Shown piece after piece: positions 34,610 through 42,988 of a stretch of DNA of 42,988 bases. Both the position numbers and the translations under genes were made by a program. The DNA comes from Polyangiaceae bacterium (lineage in GTDB: Bacteria; Myxococcota_A; Polyangia; Polyangiales; Polyangiaceae), in contig JAJDAH010000348.1 of assembly GCA_029261965.1 (NCBI GenBank), positions 1 to 42,988 on the forward strand. The letters are read 5' to 3'. Below the pieces are notes generated by a model. The model had not been told where the DNA came from and searched no databases. It was given only the letters and a program-made list of their open reading frames with translations. Each line of letters starts with the position of its first letter. The first letter of the stretch is position 1.

Positions 34610-35475
34610 CGATTGCCCCCCGCGTCCTGAAAACACTGCTCGACCTCGCTCAGCAACGCCGACGGATCGATGGGCCGAAACAAAAAACGCATCGCGCCGA
34701 GTCGCCGTCCCTCTTCCGCGAGTGCCTGCTTCTTGCTCGTCGACGAAATGATCACGAACGGCACCGCCGCTAGCCGCGCGTCCGCTTTGACGCGGCGGAT
34801 CAGGTCGAAGTCTTGCTCCCCTTTCATGTGCAAGTCGGAGAGGATCAGATCGGGGAGAAAATCCTGAAGCAGCTCGATCGCTCTCTCGCCGCTGTCGGCG
34901 CTGACCACGGCATAGCCCGAGGGCTCGAGAGTGCTGCGCAGAACCTCCGCGTTTGCCCCCACGTCGTCGACGACGAGCACGGTGAGGTGGCGATCGAGCC
35001 GGCGCACTGCGAGACTTTTCTCCTCGCGCTGGGCGCCCCCCGGTGTTTTGCCCGAACGCCGATGGACGGGAAGGTAGGCTTCGATGCGAGCGACGAACGA
35101 GCGGGGATCGAGCGGCTTGGCGATGTAGCCGTCGAACCCCGCCGACAGAATCGCGTCCCGATCCCCGACCATCGCGAGCGCGCTGACCGCCAGTATGGGG
35201 GGACGAGGCTCGGAACCCGCCTTGAGCAGTCGCGCGAGCTCGAACCCGTCCATCCCTGGTAGCTGGACGTCGCAGAGGATCAGGGAGATCCGCTCCCCTT
35301 CGGTCCGGGCGAGCTCGAGGCCCGCGGCGCCGTCGGTTGCGGTGACGACGTCGTAGCCGTGTGCATCGAGCAGATAGCGCATCAGCTCGAGGTTCGCCTC
35401 GTTGTCTTCGATGACGAGGACTCGGGGCGGATGTTCACGCTCGCTGGGGCTCGACGTGGCTAGCTCGTCAGGCAA
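34606..35475 (-). CDS. Tandem-receiver protein (REC-REC)
   Basis: The 289-aa product is two receivers in series (about 18-135 and 163-280). The first is canonical (LILCDVQLPGMDG, YIAKPLD). The second keeps its Asp (LILSDLHMKGEQ, Asp 214) but has Arg 267 (FLFRPID) in place of the conserved Lys, so phosphorylation or switching may be altered. No output domain. TTG 35475 is the start, set by GGGAGG six bases upstream; it overlaps the preceding gene by eight bases. Confidence 0.93.
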
Positions 35476-38400
35476 GGCGCGCCTCCCGGACGTTGCCTCG
35501 CGGCAACGCGATCCAAAACCGACTGCCCTTCTCCGGCTCGCTCTCGAACTCGATCACGCCACCGAGCAACCCGGCGAGCTTCTGACTCAAGTGCAGACCC
35601 AGGCCCGTGCCCTCCTTGCGCGGTTGACCTTGTTGCCCCACCTGCTCGAAGGCGGTGAAGAGTCGTTGCTGCCCGCCCGGACGAATGCCGATGCCAGTGT
35701 CCGTCACCGAGAGCTCGAGTACCCCGCAGCCGTTTTCACTGCGCTCGGCGAGGTCGATGGTCACCCCACCCTTGTCCGTGAACTTGATGGCGTTGTTCGC
35801 CAGGTTCAAGAGGATCTGGGTCAGCGACCGGCGGTCCGTGAGGAGCTCGACGGACTCGGCGAGCTGGTTGACCTCGAACGCCAGGCCCTTGGCCGCTGCC
35901 ATCGGCGCCAGGGTGCTCGAGACTTCGTCCAAAACGCTCGCTACGTCGACGGATTCGAAGCTCAGCTCGACTTTGCCGGACTCGATCTTCGCCAAGTCCA
36001 GGAGGTCGTTGATGAGCGACAAGAGATGCTTGGCACTGCTCTCGACAGTGGTCAGCTGCTTTCCCTGGTCGGTCGTCAGTGGGCCGGGCAACTTCATGAG
36101 AAGCGTCCCCGTGAAGCCGATGATGGCGTTCAGCGGTGTGCGGAGCTCGTGCGACATGCTCGCCAAGAAACGATCCTTGGCGCGGCTCGCGCTCTCGAGC
36201 TCGACGTTTTTTTCCTGCAAGGTCTCTTCGAAGCGTTTCCGGTCGGTGACGTCGCGCGCGGCGGCGAAAACGCCCTGCAGCTTGCCGTCGCGGTCGTTGA
36301 ACGTCGTCGCGTTGTAAGAAACGACGGTGTCGAGCCCGATCTTGGCGCGCGCGGTCAGTTCGTAGTTCGTCACCTTGCCCTGTTGCAGAACGAGCTTGAT
36401 TCCACGCTCGGCATGCTCGGGATCGGTGAAGTACTGCTTGAAAGGCGTGCCGATGAGCTCTTCACGCGTGCGCCCCGTGAGCGCCTCCATCTGCTCGTTG
36501 ACGTCCGTGATCATCCCGACCGGATCGGTGGTCATCAGCGCGTCGATGTTCGATTCGATTAGCGATCGAGTGTAGAACTGTTGGTCGCGCAGCTGCTGGT
36601 CGAGTTGGGTTTGCTCGGTGATGTCGCGGGCGGCAGCGAGGATGCCCTGGGGTTTGCCCGCCGCATCGGTGAAGACGCCCGCGTTGAACGACACCATGAT
36701 GCGGCGCCCGTGCCGGGTGACGAGCACGAGCTCGTAGCCGAGCACACGGGCCTCTTCGATCGTCTGTTCGACGCCGGCGCGGGCGAGCTCGAGGTCGGTG
36801 AAGTACTCGGCGAACGCCGAATTGATCAAGTGTCGCTTGCTGTAGCCCGTCAGGCGACTCGCCTCGGCGTTGACGTCGGTGATGACGCCGTCCGGCGCGA
36901 TGGCGAACAAAGCATCGGCCGAAGCCTCGATCAACGACCGGTTGTAGGCTTGCTCCTCTGCGAGTTGAGTCTGCAGTCGGCTCTGCTCGTGGATGTCGCG
37001 GGCCGACGCGAATATTCCCGAAATTTCGCCGGCGGCGTCGCGAAATACGGAGGCGTTGAACGAGACGTTGGCCTTGCGACCCCGTTGCGTGGAGAGCACG
37101 AGCTCGTAGTTCGTCACGATGCCCTCGGCGAACGTCCGTCGCACGCCTTCGTCGGCTTTTTCGGGCTCGGTGAAGTAGCGCTTGAACGGCGAGCCGATCA
37201 GCTCGTCGCGCGCATGCTCGGTCATGCGGCACATCTGCTCGTTGACGTCGGTGATGAATCCGTCGGGATCGACGGTGATCAGCCCGTCGACCGAGGACTC
37301 GATCAGCCCACGCAAGTAGGTCTGCTGCTCGCGCATCTGCTCCTCGAGCCGCGCGCGGTCGGTCACGTCTCGAGCGGAGGCGAAGACACCCCGGATCTCT
37401 CCGTCGGAGCCCTTGAACACCGACGCGTTGAAGGACACATGCAGTAGCCGGCGTCCTCGCGCAACCAGCGTGAGCGCGTACTCGGTGACCAGCCCCTCGT
37501 CGAGGGTCTGCTGGACACCCGCCGCTGCCTTTTCCGGCTCGGTGAAGTAGTCGGAGAACGGCGTACCGAGGATCTCGGCGCGACTGTATCCGCACATGCG
37601 GCAGAGCGTTTCGTTGACGTCGGTGATGATCCCTCGTGGGTCGACCGTGATGAGCCCGTCGACGGAGGCCTCGATGAGTCCGCGGTTGTACTGTTCGGAT
37701 TCGCGTAGCTGCGTTTCGAGCTTCTTCTGCTCGGTGATGTCACGCGCGGCCGCGAACACGCCTTGCAGATTCTGCGCGGCGTCTCGAAAAGTCGTCGCGT
37801 TGTAGGAAACCACCGTCGACCGCCCCGCCTCGTGGCGAGCGGTCAGCTCGTAGTTCGTCACCTTGCCCTGTCGGAGAACGAGCTTGAGACCCTCTTCGGC
37901 GCGCGCGGGATCGGTGAAGTGCTCCTTGAAGAGCGACCCGATCAACTCTTCCCGCGAACGACCCGTCAGCGCCTCCATCTGCTGGTTGACGTCGGTGATC
38001 GTCCCGAGCGGATCCGTCGTCGCGAGCGCGTCGATGTTGGCTTCGATCAACGAACGGGTGTGCGCCTGGGAGCTCTGAAGCTGGACCTCGAGCTTCTGCT
38101 GGTCGGTGATGTCGCGGGCGGAGGCGAAGATCCCGCGCACGCGGCCCGCGGTATCCTTGAAAATCGCGGCGTTGAACGAAACCGGGACGGGCTCGCCGTC
38201 GGGGACGCGAAGCTCGAGCACGTAGTTGCGGACCGCGCCCTCCCGAAATGTCAACCGAACCCCGTCGGCCGCCCGCTGCGGGTCGGTGAAATATTCCGGG
38301 AACGACGAGCCGATCAGCTGCTTGCGCGAGCGGCTCACCATCAAGCCCATCGTGTCGTTGACATCGGTGACGTTCATCGACTCGTCGACCGTGACGAGCC

Positions 38401-39997
38401 CATCGACCGACGCTTCGATCAGCCCACGGTTGTAGGCCTGCTCTTCCGAGAGCTGCTTCTGCAGCTTCTTCGGCTCGGTGATGTCGCGGGCAGACGCAAA
38501 AATGCCGCGAACACTCCTGTGCTCGTCCTTGAATATCGCCGCGTTGAACGACACGAGCATCTGTTCGCCACCCTTGGTCTCGAGGGTGAGCTCGTAGTTG
38601 GTCACCGCGCCCCGATCGAGCGTCGTGCGAACGCCCTTCGTGGCGCGCTTGGTGTCGGTGAAGTAGTCCGGGAACGATGTGCCGATCAGCTCCTCGCGCG
38701 AGTAACCCGACATCCGGCACATCGTCGCGTTGACGTCGGTGATGCGGAGCAAGGGGTCGACGGTGATCAGCCCGTCGAGAGAAGCCTCGATGAGGCCGCG
38801 ATTGTAGGCTCTCTCGTCCGCGAGCTGTTGTTGGAGCTGCGCTTGCTCGGTGATGTCGCGCGCGGAAGCGAAGATGCCGCGAACGTCACCATCCGCCCCC
38901 TTGAAGACCGACGCATTGAACGAAACTCTCAAGTTCCGGTCGTCCCGCGTCGACAGAGTGAGCTCGTAGTTGGTGACGACACCCTTTTCGAAGGTCTCGT
39001 TCACGCCGGCCGTGGCGAGGTCGGAATCCACGAAGTATTCGGCGAAAGGTGTTCCGATGAGCTCCTCTCGCGAGTAACCCGACATGCGCGCCATCTGTTC
39101 GTTGACGTCCGAGATGGCGCCCGCCGGGTCGACCGTGATCAGGCCGTCCACCGACGCCTCGATCAAGCCGCGGTTGTATTGTTCGGACTCGCGGAGCTGG
39201 ACCTCGAGCGCCCTCTGCTCGGTGATGTCGCGAGCGGCGGCGAACACGCCCTGTAGCCGGCCCGAAGCGTCCTTGAAGATCGAAGCGTTGTAGGAGACCA
39301 ACGTTTCCGCGTTGCTCTTGGCCCGCGCGGTCAGCTCGTAGTTGGTGACGGTTCCCTCTCGGAGCACGAGCTTGATGCCTTCTTCCGCGCGTTTGGAATC
39401 GGTGAAGTACTGCTTGAAGGGAGATCCGATGAGCTCGTCGCGCGAGAAGCCGGTGAGGCGCTGCATCTGCTCGTTGACGTCGGTGATGACACCGAGCGGA
39501 TCGGTGGTCATCAGCGCGTCGATGTTCGACTCGATCAGCGAGCGCGTGTAAAACTGCGTGTCCTTGAGCTCCTCGGTGAGGCGGATCTCGTTGGAGATGT
39601 CCTTCGAGATCAGGAGATAGCCGTTGAATTGCCCGGCAGCGTCGAGACGCGGCGTGATGACCACGCTCGCCATGAAGCGCGACCCGTCTTTGCGCACGCG
39701 CTCGAAGGTGCCGCTCCATTGGCCCTCGCCGCGCGCCTGCTCGAACGCCTGCTGCGGCTTGCCGTCGGCCACGTCCTCGGGCGTGTGCAGTAAGGTTGCT
39801 TTCGCCTGGCCGACGACCTCCGACGCGGCGTAGCCGTAGTTGCGCCGTGCCCCTTCGTTCCAGAGAATGATCGTGCCTTCGACGTCCTGGGCGAGAATCG
39901 AATACTCGGTCGAAGACTCGAGGATGTTGCTGATGAACCGGATCGCCTCGACGGGATCGCCGATGGCTTTGCTGTCGAAAAGTGTGGCTCCGTTCAC
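35468..39997 (-). CDS. Ten-PAS histidine kinase
   Basis: The 1509-aa product has a divergent first PAS (about 22-140), then nine similar PAS units of 124 residues each (about 152-1267), then DHp and HATPase domains (H-box SMSHELRTPLNAIIGF, LLNLANNAIKFTDKG, DTGIGI, GTGLGLHLS). Units end in FA(A/S)ARD(I/V)T, and most continue into a short coiled linker. Two PAS types are visible: A (NIDALMTTDP, VVSYNAT, GVFAAARD; units 1, 5, 9) and B (SVDGLITVDP, VSFNA, GIFASARD; units 2-4 and 6-8, with unit 8 mixed). No membrane helix or receiver. PAS ligands are unknown. GTG 39997 starts 12 bases after the upstream stop, with only a weak ribosome site (GAGAAAG). Confidence 0.95.
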   Translation of the reverse strand: MNGATLFDSKAIGDPVEAIRFISNILESSTEYSILAQDVEGTIILWNEGARRNYGYAASEVVGQAKATLLHTPEDVADGKPQQAFEQARGEGQWSGTFERVRKDGSRFMASVVITPRLDAAGQFNGYLLISKDISNEIRLTEELKDTQFYTRSLIESNIDALMTTDPLGVITDVNEQMQRLTGFSRDELIGSPFKQYFTDSKRAEEGIKLVLREGTVTNYELTARAKSNAETLVSYNASIFKDASGRLQGVFAAARDITEQRALEVQLRESEQYNRGLIEASVDGLITVDPAGAISDVNEQMARMSGYSREELIGTPFAEYFVDSDLATAGVNETFEKGVVTNYELTLSTRDDRNLRVSFNASVFKGADGDVRGIFASARDITEQAQLQQQLADERAYNRGLIEASLDGLITVDPLLRITDVNATMCRMSGYSREELIGTSFPDYFTDTKRATKGVRTTLDRGAVTNYELTLETKGGEQMLVSFNAAIFKDEHRSVRGIFASARDITEPKKLQKQLSEEQAYNRGLIEASVDGLVTVDESMNVTDVNDTMGLMVSRSRKQLIGSSFPEYFTDPQRAADGVRLTFREGAVRNYVLELRVPDGEPVPVSFNAAIFKDTAGRVRGIFASARDITDQQKLEVQLQSSQAHTRSLIEANIDALATTDPLGTITDVNQQMEALTGRSREELIGSLFKEHFTDPARAEEGLKLVLRQGKVTNYELTARHEAGRSTVVSYNATTFRDAAQNLQGVFAAARDITEQKKLETQLRESEQYNRGLIEASVDGLITVDPRGIITDVNETLCRMCGYSRAEILGTPFSDYFTEPEKAAAGVQQTLDEGLVTEYALTLVARGRRLLHVSFNASVFKGSDGEIRGVFASARDVTDRARLEEQMREQQTYLRGLIESSVDGLITVDPDGFITDVNEQMCRMTEHARDELIGSPFKRYFTEPEKADEGVRRTFAEGIVTNYELVLSTQRGRKANVSFNASVFRDAAGEISGIFASARDIHEQSRLQTQLAEEQAYNRSLIEASADALFAIAPDGVITDVNAEASRLTGYSKRHLINSAFAEYFTDLELARAGVEQTIEEARVLGYELVLVTRHGRRIMVSFNAGVFTDAAGKPQGILAAARDITEQTQLDQQLRDQQFYTRSLIESNIDALMTTDPVGMITDVNEQMEALTGRTREELIGTPFKQYFTDPEHAERGIKLVLQQGKVTNYELTARAKIGLDTVVSYNATTFNDRDGKLQGVFAAARDVTDRKRFEETLQEKNVELESASRAKDRFLASMSHELRTPLNAIIGFTGTLLMKLPGPLTTDQGKQLTTVESSAKHLLSLINDLLDLAKIESGKVELSFESVDVASVLDEVSSTLAPMAAAKGLAFEVNQLAESVELLTDRRSLTQILLNLANNAIKFTDKGGVTIDLAERSENGCGVLELSVTDTGIGIRPGGQQRLFTAFEQVGQQGQPRKEGTGLGLHLSQKLAGLLGGVIEFESEPEKGSRFWIALPRGNVREARLA
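36197..39544. repeat. Nine tandem 372-bp coding repeats (PAS units)
   Basis: The DNA that encodes PAS units 1-9 of the ten-PAS kinase repeats with a period of about 372 bp (124 codons). Equivalent motifs recur at matching spacing, for example the GTTGTA segment near 38431, 38801 and 39173. This arose by duplication and stays open to unequal recombination. Confidence 0.88.
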
Positions 39998-40009
39998 AGT
40001 GTTTCTTTC

Positions 40010-41908
40010 TCAGGCTCCGAGGGTGGCGCTCGAGCGCGTGCGCGGCGCCGGCGGATGGCTCAGCGCCTCACGAACCGCTTCGATGAGCGCTGAGGGCGTA
40101 AACGGCTTCTGCAGAAAGACCGCTTCGCTGCGCGAGAGCCGCTCGATCGCGTCGTTCTCGGCGTAGCCGGACATGAATGCCACGCGCATGTCCGGCTGAG
40201 ACGTCGCGAGACGGTCGTACAGCTCGAGTCCGTCGATGTGCGGCAAGATGACGTCGGTCAGCATGAGGTCGATCGACTTGCTCGACGTTTCGCACGCCAG
40301 AATGGCGTCGCCGGCGTGTGTGGCCGCGAGCACGTCGTAGCCTTGTTTCTTGAGGGTGCGCTGGCACGCCAAGCTCACGATCGGGTCGTCCTCGACGAGC
40401 AAGATGGTCTCGTGGCCTTGGGCGGGTACGCGCGCCGGCAAGATGGTCACCGTCGAAGGTCGTTCGTCGGTTCTCGGCAGCAGGATCTCGAACGTCGTTC
40501 CCCTGCCAACCGTGCTGTCCACCTGGATGTGGCCGTCACTCTGCGTGACGATTCCGTACACGGTCGACAGCCCGAGCCCGGTCCCGTGACCCTCACTTTT
40601 GGTGCTGAAAAACGGCTCGAAGATGCGGGACTGGGTTTCCGCGTCCATGCCGTCGCCGGTGTCGGAGACGGCGAGCGAAACGTAACGACCGGGCGACACG
40701 CTGTTTGCGTCGGAAGCCTCGTCCACGTCGACGTTGCGGGTCCGAAGCTTGATTTTTCCTCCGCGCGGCATCGCGTCGCGGGCGTTGACCACGAGGTTCA
40801 TGATCACTTGTTCGACTTGCGTCGCGTCCGCCTCGACCGACCCGAGGTCCGAACAGCTCTCGGATTCCAACCTGACGTGCTCACCGATCACTCGTCGGAG
40901 CATCTTTTCGAGCTCGCCGACGACGGCGCCGAGGTTCACGATCTCGAGGCTACGCACCTGCTTTCGACTGAAGGTGAGCAGCTGGCTGACGAGCCCCGAA
41001 GAGCGTTTGGTCGCGTCGATGATGACTTGGATGTCGGCGCGTGCCGGGTCGTTCTCGTGGAGATCGTCGATCAGCAGCGAGGCGTAACCCTGGATCACGG
41101 TGAGCATGTTGTTGAAGTCGTGGGCGACGCCTCCGGCAAGCCGGCCTACGGCTTCCATCCGCTGAGCCGTGCGCATTCGCTCTTCGAGGTTGTGTCGCTC
41201 GGTTTGGTTTCGCACGATGAAGACGACCTCGTCCTCCCCGTACCTCGAGCAGCGAGACTCGAGCCATCGCTTGGGCGGTCCTTCGAGCTCGACTTCGGCG
41301 GTCCCTGTGCCGCCCCCGTCGAGCGCATCGTGGATTGCGGCGAGCACCCGCTCCGCCATTTCCGGGGGTAAGAGTTCTCGAACGTTTCGGCCGACGATCT
41401 GGTCCCGGGGAAACGGGTAACCGTCAGCGGCGCCGAGCAGATCCAAGTATTGCCCGTCGCGATCGAGGCGCACGATGGCGTCCGGAATCGTGCGGAGAAG
41501 CGCCTCGGTACGACTTTCGCTCGCCGCGAGATCTCGCCGGAGCGAGCTTCGCTCGATGGCGCTCCGGACCGCGAGTAACAAGACCTTCGAGTCGAGCGCC
41601 TCTTTCACCAGATAGTCGAGCGCGCCCTCTTTCATCGCCTCGACGGCGAGCTTCTGGTTCCCCTGGCCGGTGAATACGACGACCGCTCCGCCCCCTCGCA
41701 CCAGCTCTCGAAGCACATCGATGCCCTCCGCATCCGGAAGGCGGTAGTCGAGCAGCACGCAATCCGGCCGGACTTGCTCGAACAGCTGTAGCCCATGCTC
41801 GGCGCTGTCCGCTTCGGCGACTCGGTAGTGCCCCTTCAGCGCCCGAACGACCGCCTCGCGATCGATCTCGTTGTCGTCGACGACCAGCAAGGATTGTTGT
41901 CGAGTCAT
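40010..41908 (-). CDS. REC-PAS-histidine kinase-REC hybrid
   Basis: The 632-aa product has an N-terminal receiver (about 6-120; CVLLDYRLPDAEG, YLVKEAL), a PAS domain (about 135-245), a kinase core with H-box GVAHDFNNMLT, N-box IMNLVVNARDAM and GTGLGLSTVYG, and a C-terminal receiver (about 510-622; LMLTDVILPHIDG, FLQKPF). It is cytosolic. The kinase core is close in type to that of the 960-aa hybrid at 29435-32317. ATG 41908 overlaps the upstream stop as ATGA (41905-41908). Confidence 0.96.
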   Translation of the reverse strand: MTRQQSLLVVDDNEIDREAVVRALKGHYRVAEADSAEHGLQLFEQVRPDCVLLDYRLPDAEGIDVLRELVRGGGAVVVFTGQGNQKLAVEAMKEGALDYLVKEALDSKVLLLAVRSAIERSSLRRDLAASESRTEALLRTIPDAIVRLDRDGQYLDLLGAADGYPFPRDQIVGRNVRELLPPEMAERVLAAIHDALDGGGTGTAEVELEGPPKRWLESRCSRYGEDEVVFIVRNQTERHNLEERMRTAQRMEAVGRLAGGVAHDFNNMLTVIQGYASLLIDDLHENDPARADIQVIIDATKRSSGLVSQLLTFSRKQVRSLEIVNLGAVVGELEKMLRRVIGEHVRLESESCSDLGSVEADATQVEQVIMNLVVNARDAMPRGGKIKLRTRNVDVDEASDANSVSPGRYVSLAVSDTGDGMDAETQSRIFEPFFSTKSEGHGTGLGLSTVYGIVTQSDGHIQVDSTVGRGTTFEILLPRTDERPSTVTILPARVPAQGHETILLVEDDPIVSLACQRTLKKQGYDVLAATHAGDAILACETSSKSIDLMLTDVILPHIDGLELYDRLATSQPDMRVAFMSGYAENDAIERLSRSEAVFLQKPFTPSALIEAVREALSHPPAPRTRSSATLGA

Positions 41909-42339
41909 TTTGTCGGGGGGAACGCGACGACGCGCCAGTAGTGGCCGAGCATCGAAACCAGGTTGAGAAACCCTTCGCCGACTTGGCCCTTGACCATGTA
42001 TCCGGCGATGTTCAGGTGGTAGCTATCCACCTTGTCCTGCTCGCTCTTCGAAGTCGTGAGCACGAAGACGATCGAATCCCGGAGATCGGCGTCCGCTCGA
42101 AGCTCCTCGAGAAACTCGAGCCCGTTCATGCGCGGCATGTTCAAGTCGAGCAGGATCAAGAAGGGTCTCGAGATGCCTCGATCCTCGGGGGCGCGGCGAA
42201 GAAGCTCCAAAGCCGCCACCCCGTCCTCGGCCACCACGATCGGATTGGCGATCCGTTGTTTCTTGAAAGCTCGCCGTATGGCCTCGACGTCGACATCGTT
42301 GTCTTCGACGAGCAGCACCGTGATGGTTTCACCATTCAT
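41905..42339 (-). CDS. Rcp1-like single-domain response regulator
   Basis: The 144-aa product is a receiver of the Rcp1 type that often accompanies phytochrome-class kinases: LLVEDNDVDVEAI, a phosphoacceptor in LILLDLNMPRMNG, VLTTSKSEQD, and a divergent Lys region GYMVKGQVGEGF. No output domain is present. ATG 42339 is chosen because it overlaps the upstream stop by four bases and begins the receiver strand; the longer frame to 42396 reads Arg-rich sequence. The matching kinase is encoded just upstream. Confidence 0.94.
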   Translation of the reverse strand: MNGETITVLLVEDNDVDVEAIRRAFKKQRIANPIVVAEDGVAALELLRRAPEDRGISRPFLILLDLNMPRMNGLEFLEELRADADLRDSIVFVLTTSKSEQDKVDSYHLNIAGYMVKGQVGEGFLNLVSMLGHYWRVVAFPPTK

Positions 42340-42988
42340 GTTGATTCTCCACACGCGTCGAGTCCGACGGAAGCGACGCCATCGGTACCGATCCACGTAC
42401 GTGGCCAGGTGAATCGAAACGTACAGCCTCGACCTTTCGATTCGATTTCGACGTGGCCTCCGTACCTCTCGACGAGCTTCTTCACGAGAGCCAGACCGAC
42501 GCCGCTGCCGTCGGCGGGATTTCTGGTTTTCAGTCGGTGAAACATTCTGAAAACGCGGACCTGATACTCGGGCGCGATGCCTGCCCCGTCGTCGATGACG
42601 CGGAACTCCACGCGGTTGCCGATCGGCATGACGCGCACCTCGATGCGCCCCTCGGGGCGGTCGTGGTGCTTGATTGCGTTCGAGACGAGGTTGAGCAGGA
42701 CCTGCTCGAGCGGGAGTCTGGGCGTTGTCAGATCGAGATTGTCGTCGGGGAAAGCGACGGTGAAACCCGCCGGCGGCGCCACCACGTCGTGAACCGATTG
42801 CAGGAGGGCAGCCGTGCCGAAGTCCTCACTCTTCTCGTCGGTGCGTCCCGCCCGGGAGTATTGGAGCAGCTCGTCGAGAAAACCCTCGAGACGGCGTACT
42901 CGTTCCTGAAGCGTCGAGAGGTGGGTCGCCGACTCTTCGGGAAGCTCGTCAGCGACGTCCTCGGCGATCCAAGTGGCCAGGTTTTCTA
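42336..42988 (-). CDS. Histidine kinase, C-terminal part (cut by window edge)
   Basis: Only the last 217 residues are in the window; the gene continues to the right. The visible part opens with ENLATWIAEDVADELPEES, the second half of the phytochrome-class DHp helix pair, then RRLEGFLDELLQYSRAGR and a HATPase domain (LLNLVSNAIKHHDRP, DDGAGI, GSGVGLALVKKL). The H-box itself lies outside. This class often pairs with Rcp1-type receivers, and such a gene follows directly with a four-base overlap. The sensor part cannot be seen. Confidence 0.93.
   Translation of the reverse strand, partial: ENLATWIAEDVADELPEESATHLSTLQERVRRLEGFLDELLQYSRAGRTDEKSEDFGTAALLQSVHDVVAPPAGFTVAFPDDNLDLTTPRLPLEQVLLNLVSNAIKHHDRPEGRIEVRVMPIGNRVEFRVIDDGAGIAPEYQVRVFRMFHRLKTRNPADGSGVGLALVKKLVERYGGHVEIESKGRGCTFRFTWPRTWIGTDGVASVGLDACGEST

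Noticed and set aside
37763-39256. Plus-strand open frame (497 codons)
   Set aside because: Its apparent repeats only mirror the PAS units on the other strand.

Overview
The window (about 43 kb, high GC) looks like a chromosomal segment of a myxobacterium (Myxococcota, probably Polyangiales/Sorangiineae-like). The support is: two surface proteins with MYXO-CTERM-like tails (Cys-containing motif, hydrophobic segment, Arg cluster), many Asp/Gly/Pro-rich lipoproteins, a Ser/Thr kinase fused to an ATPase and a TPR-like region, an ExbD-like lipoprotein, and a very high density of two-component genes. I see no rRNA, tRNA, CRISPR array, transposase or phage gene.

Region 1 (1-7.5 kb) is surface/accessory. 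It starts with a 14-bp tandem repeat and a pair of mutually inverted 23-bp hairpins, then an ExbD-like lipoprotein (-) carrying an in-frame 18-bp minisatellite, an RCC1-propeller lipoprotein (-) flanked by copies of a palindromic repeat, a small lipoprotein (+) and an LVIVD-repeat lipoprotein (+).

Region 2 (7.5-17.7 kb) is regulatory. An ECF sigma factor (-) and a Ser/Thr kinase-ATPase (+) diverge from overlapping start codons. Then come a CBS-pair protein, a 65-aa zinc-ribbon protein diverging from a PilZ protein, a sigma54-type response regulator preceded by NtrC-site-like palindromes, a membrane histidine kinase translationally coupled to a lipoprotein, and a receiver-only response regulator that starts on a sigma54-promoter-like sequence.

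Region 3 (17.7-24.4 kb) is again surface/accessory: a 969-aa MYXO-CTERM protein, a three-helix membrane protein, a second C-terminally anchored secreted protein, a VapBC-type toxin-antitoxin pair and a lipoprotein.

Region 4 (24.6-43 kb, open at the right edge) is a signalling cluster. On + lie a CheB-CheR-coiled-coil-PAS-PAS fusion and a PAS histidine kinase-receiver hybrid. Converging on them from the - strand is an eight-gene run in which six of seven junctions overlap and the seventh has a 12-bp gap: partial histidine kinase; Rcp1-like receiver; REC-PAS-HK-REC; a 1509-aa kinase with ten PAS domains; REC-REC; REC-HK-REC-REC; REC; REC-REC-GAF-PAS-HK-REC. I count five kinase cores (one cut by the edge), twelve receivers, twelve PAS domains and one GAF domain, with no recognisable DNA-binding or HPt domain and no membrane segment. 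This looks like a cytosolic phospho-signalling network whose output lies elsewhere. It is the most unusual system in the window. The nine similar PAS units follow an A-BBB-A-BBB-A order.
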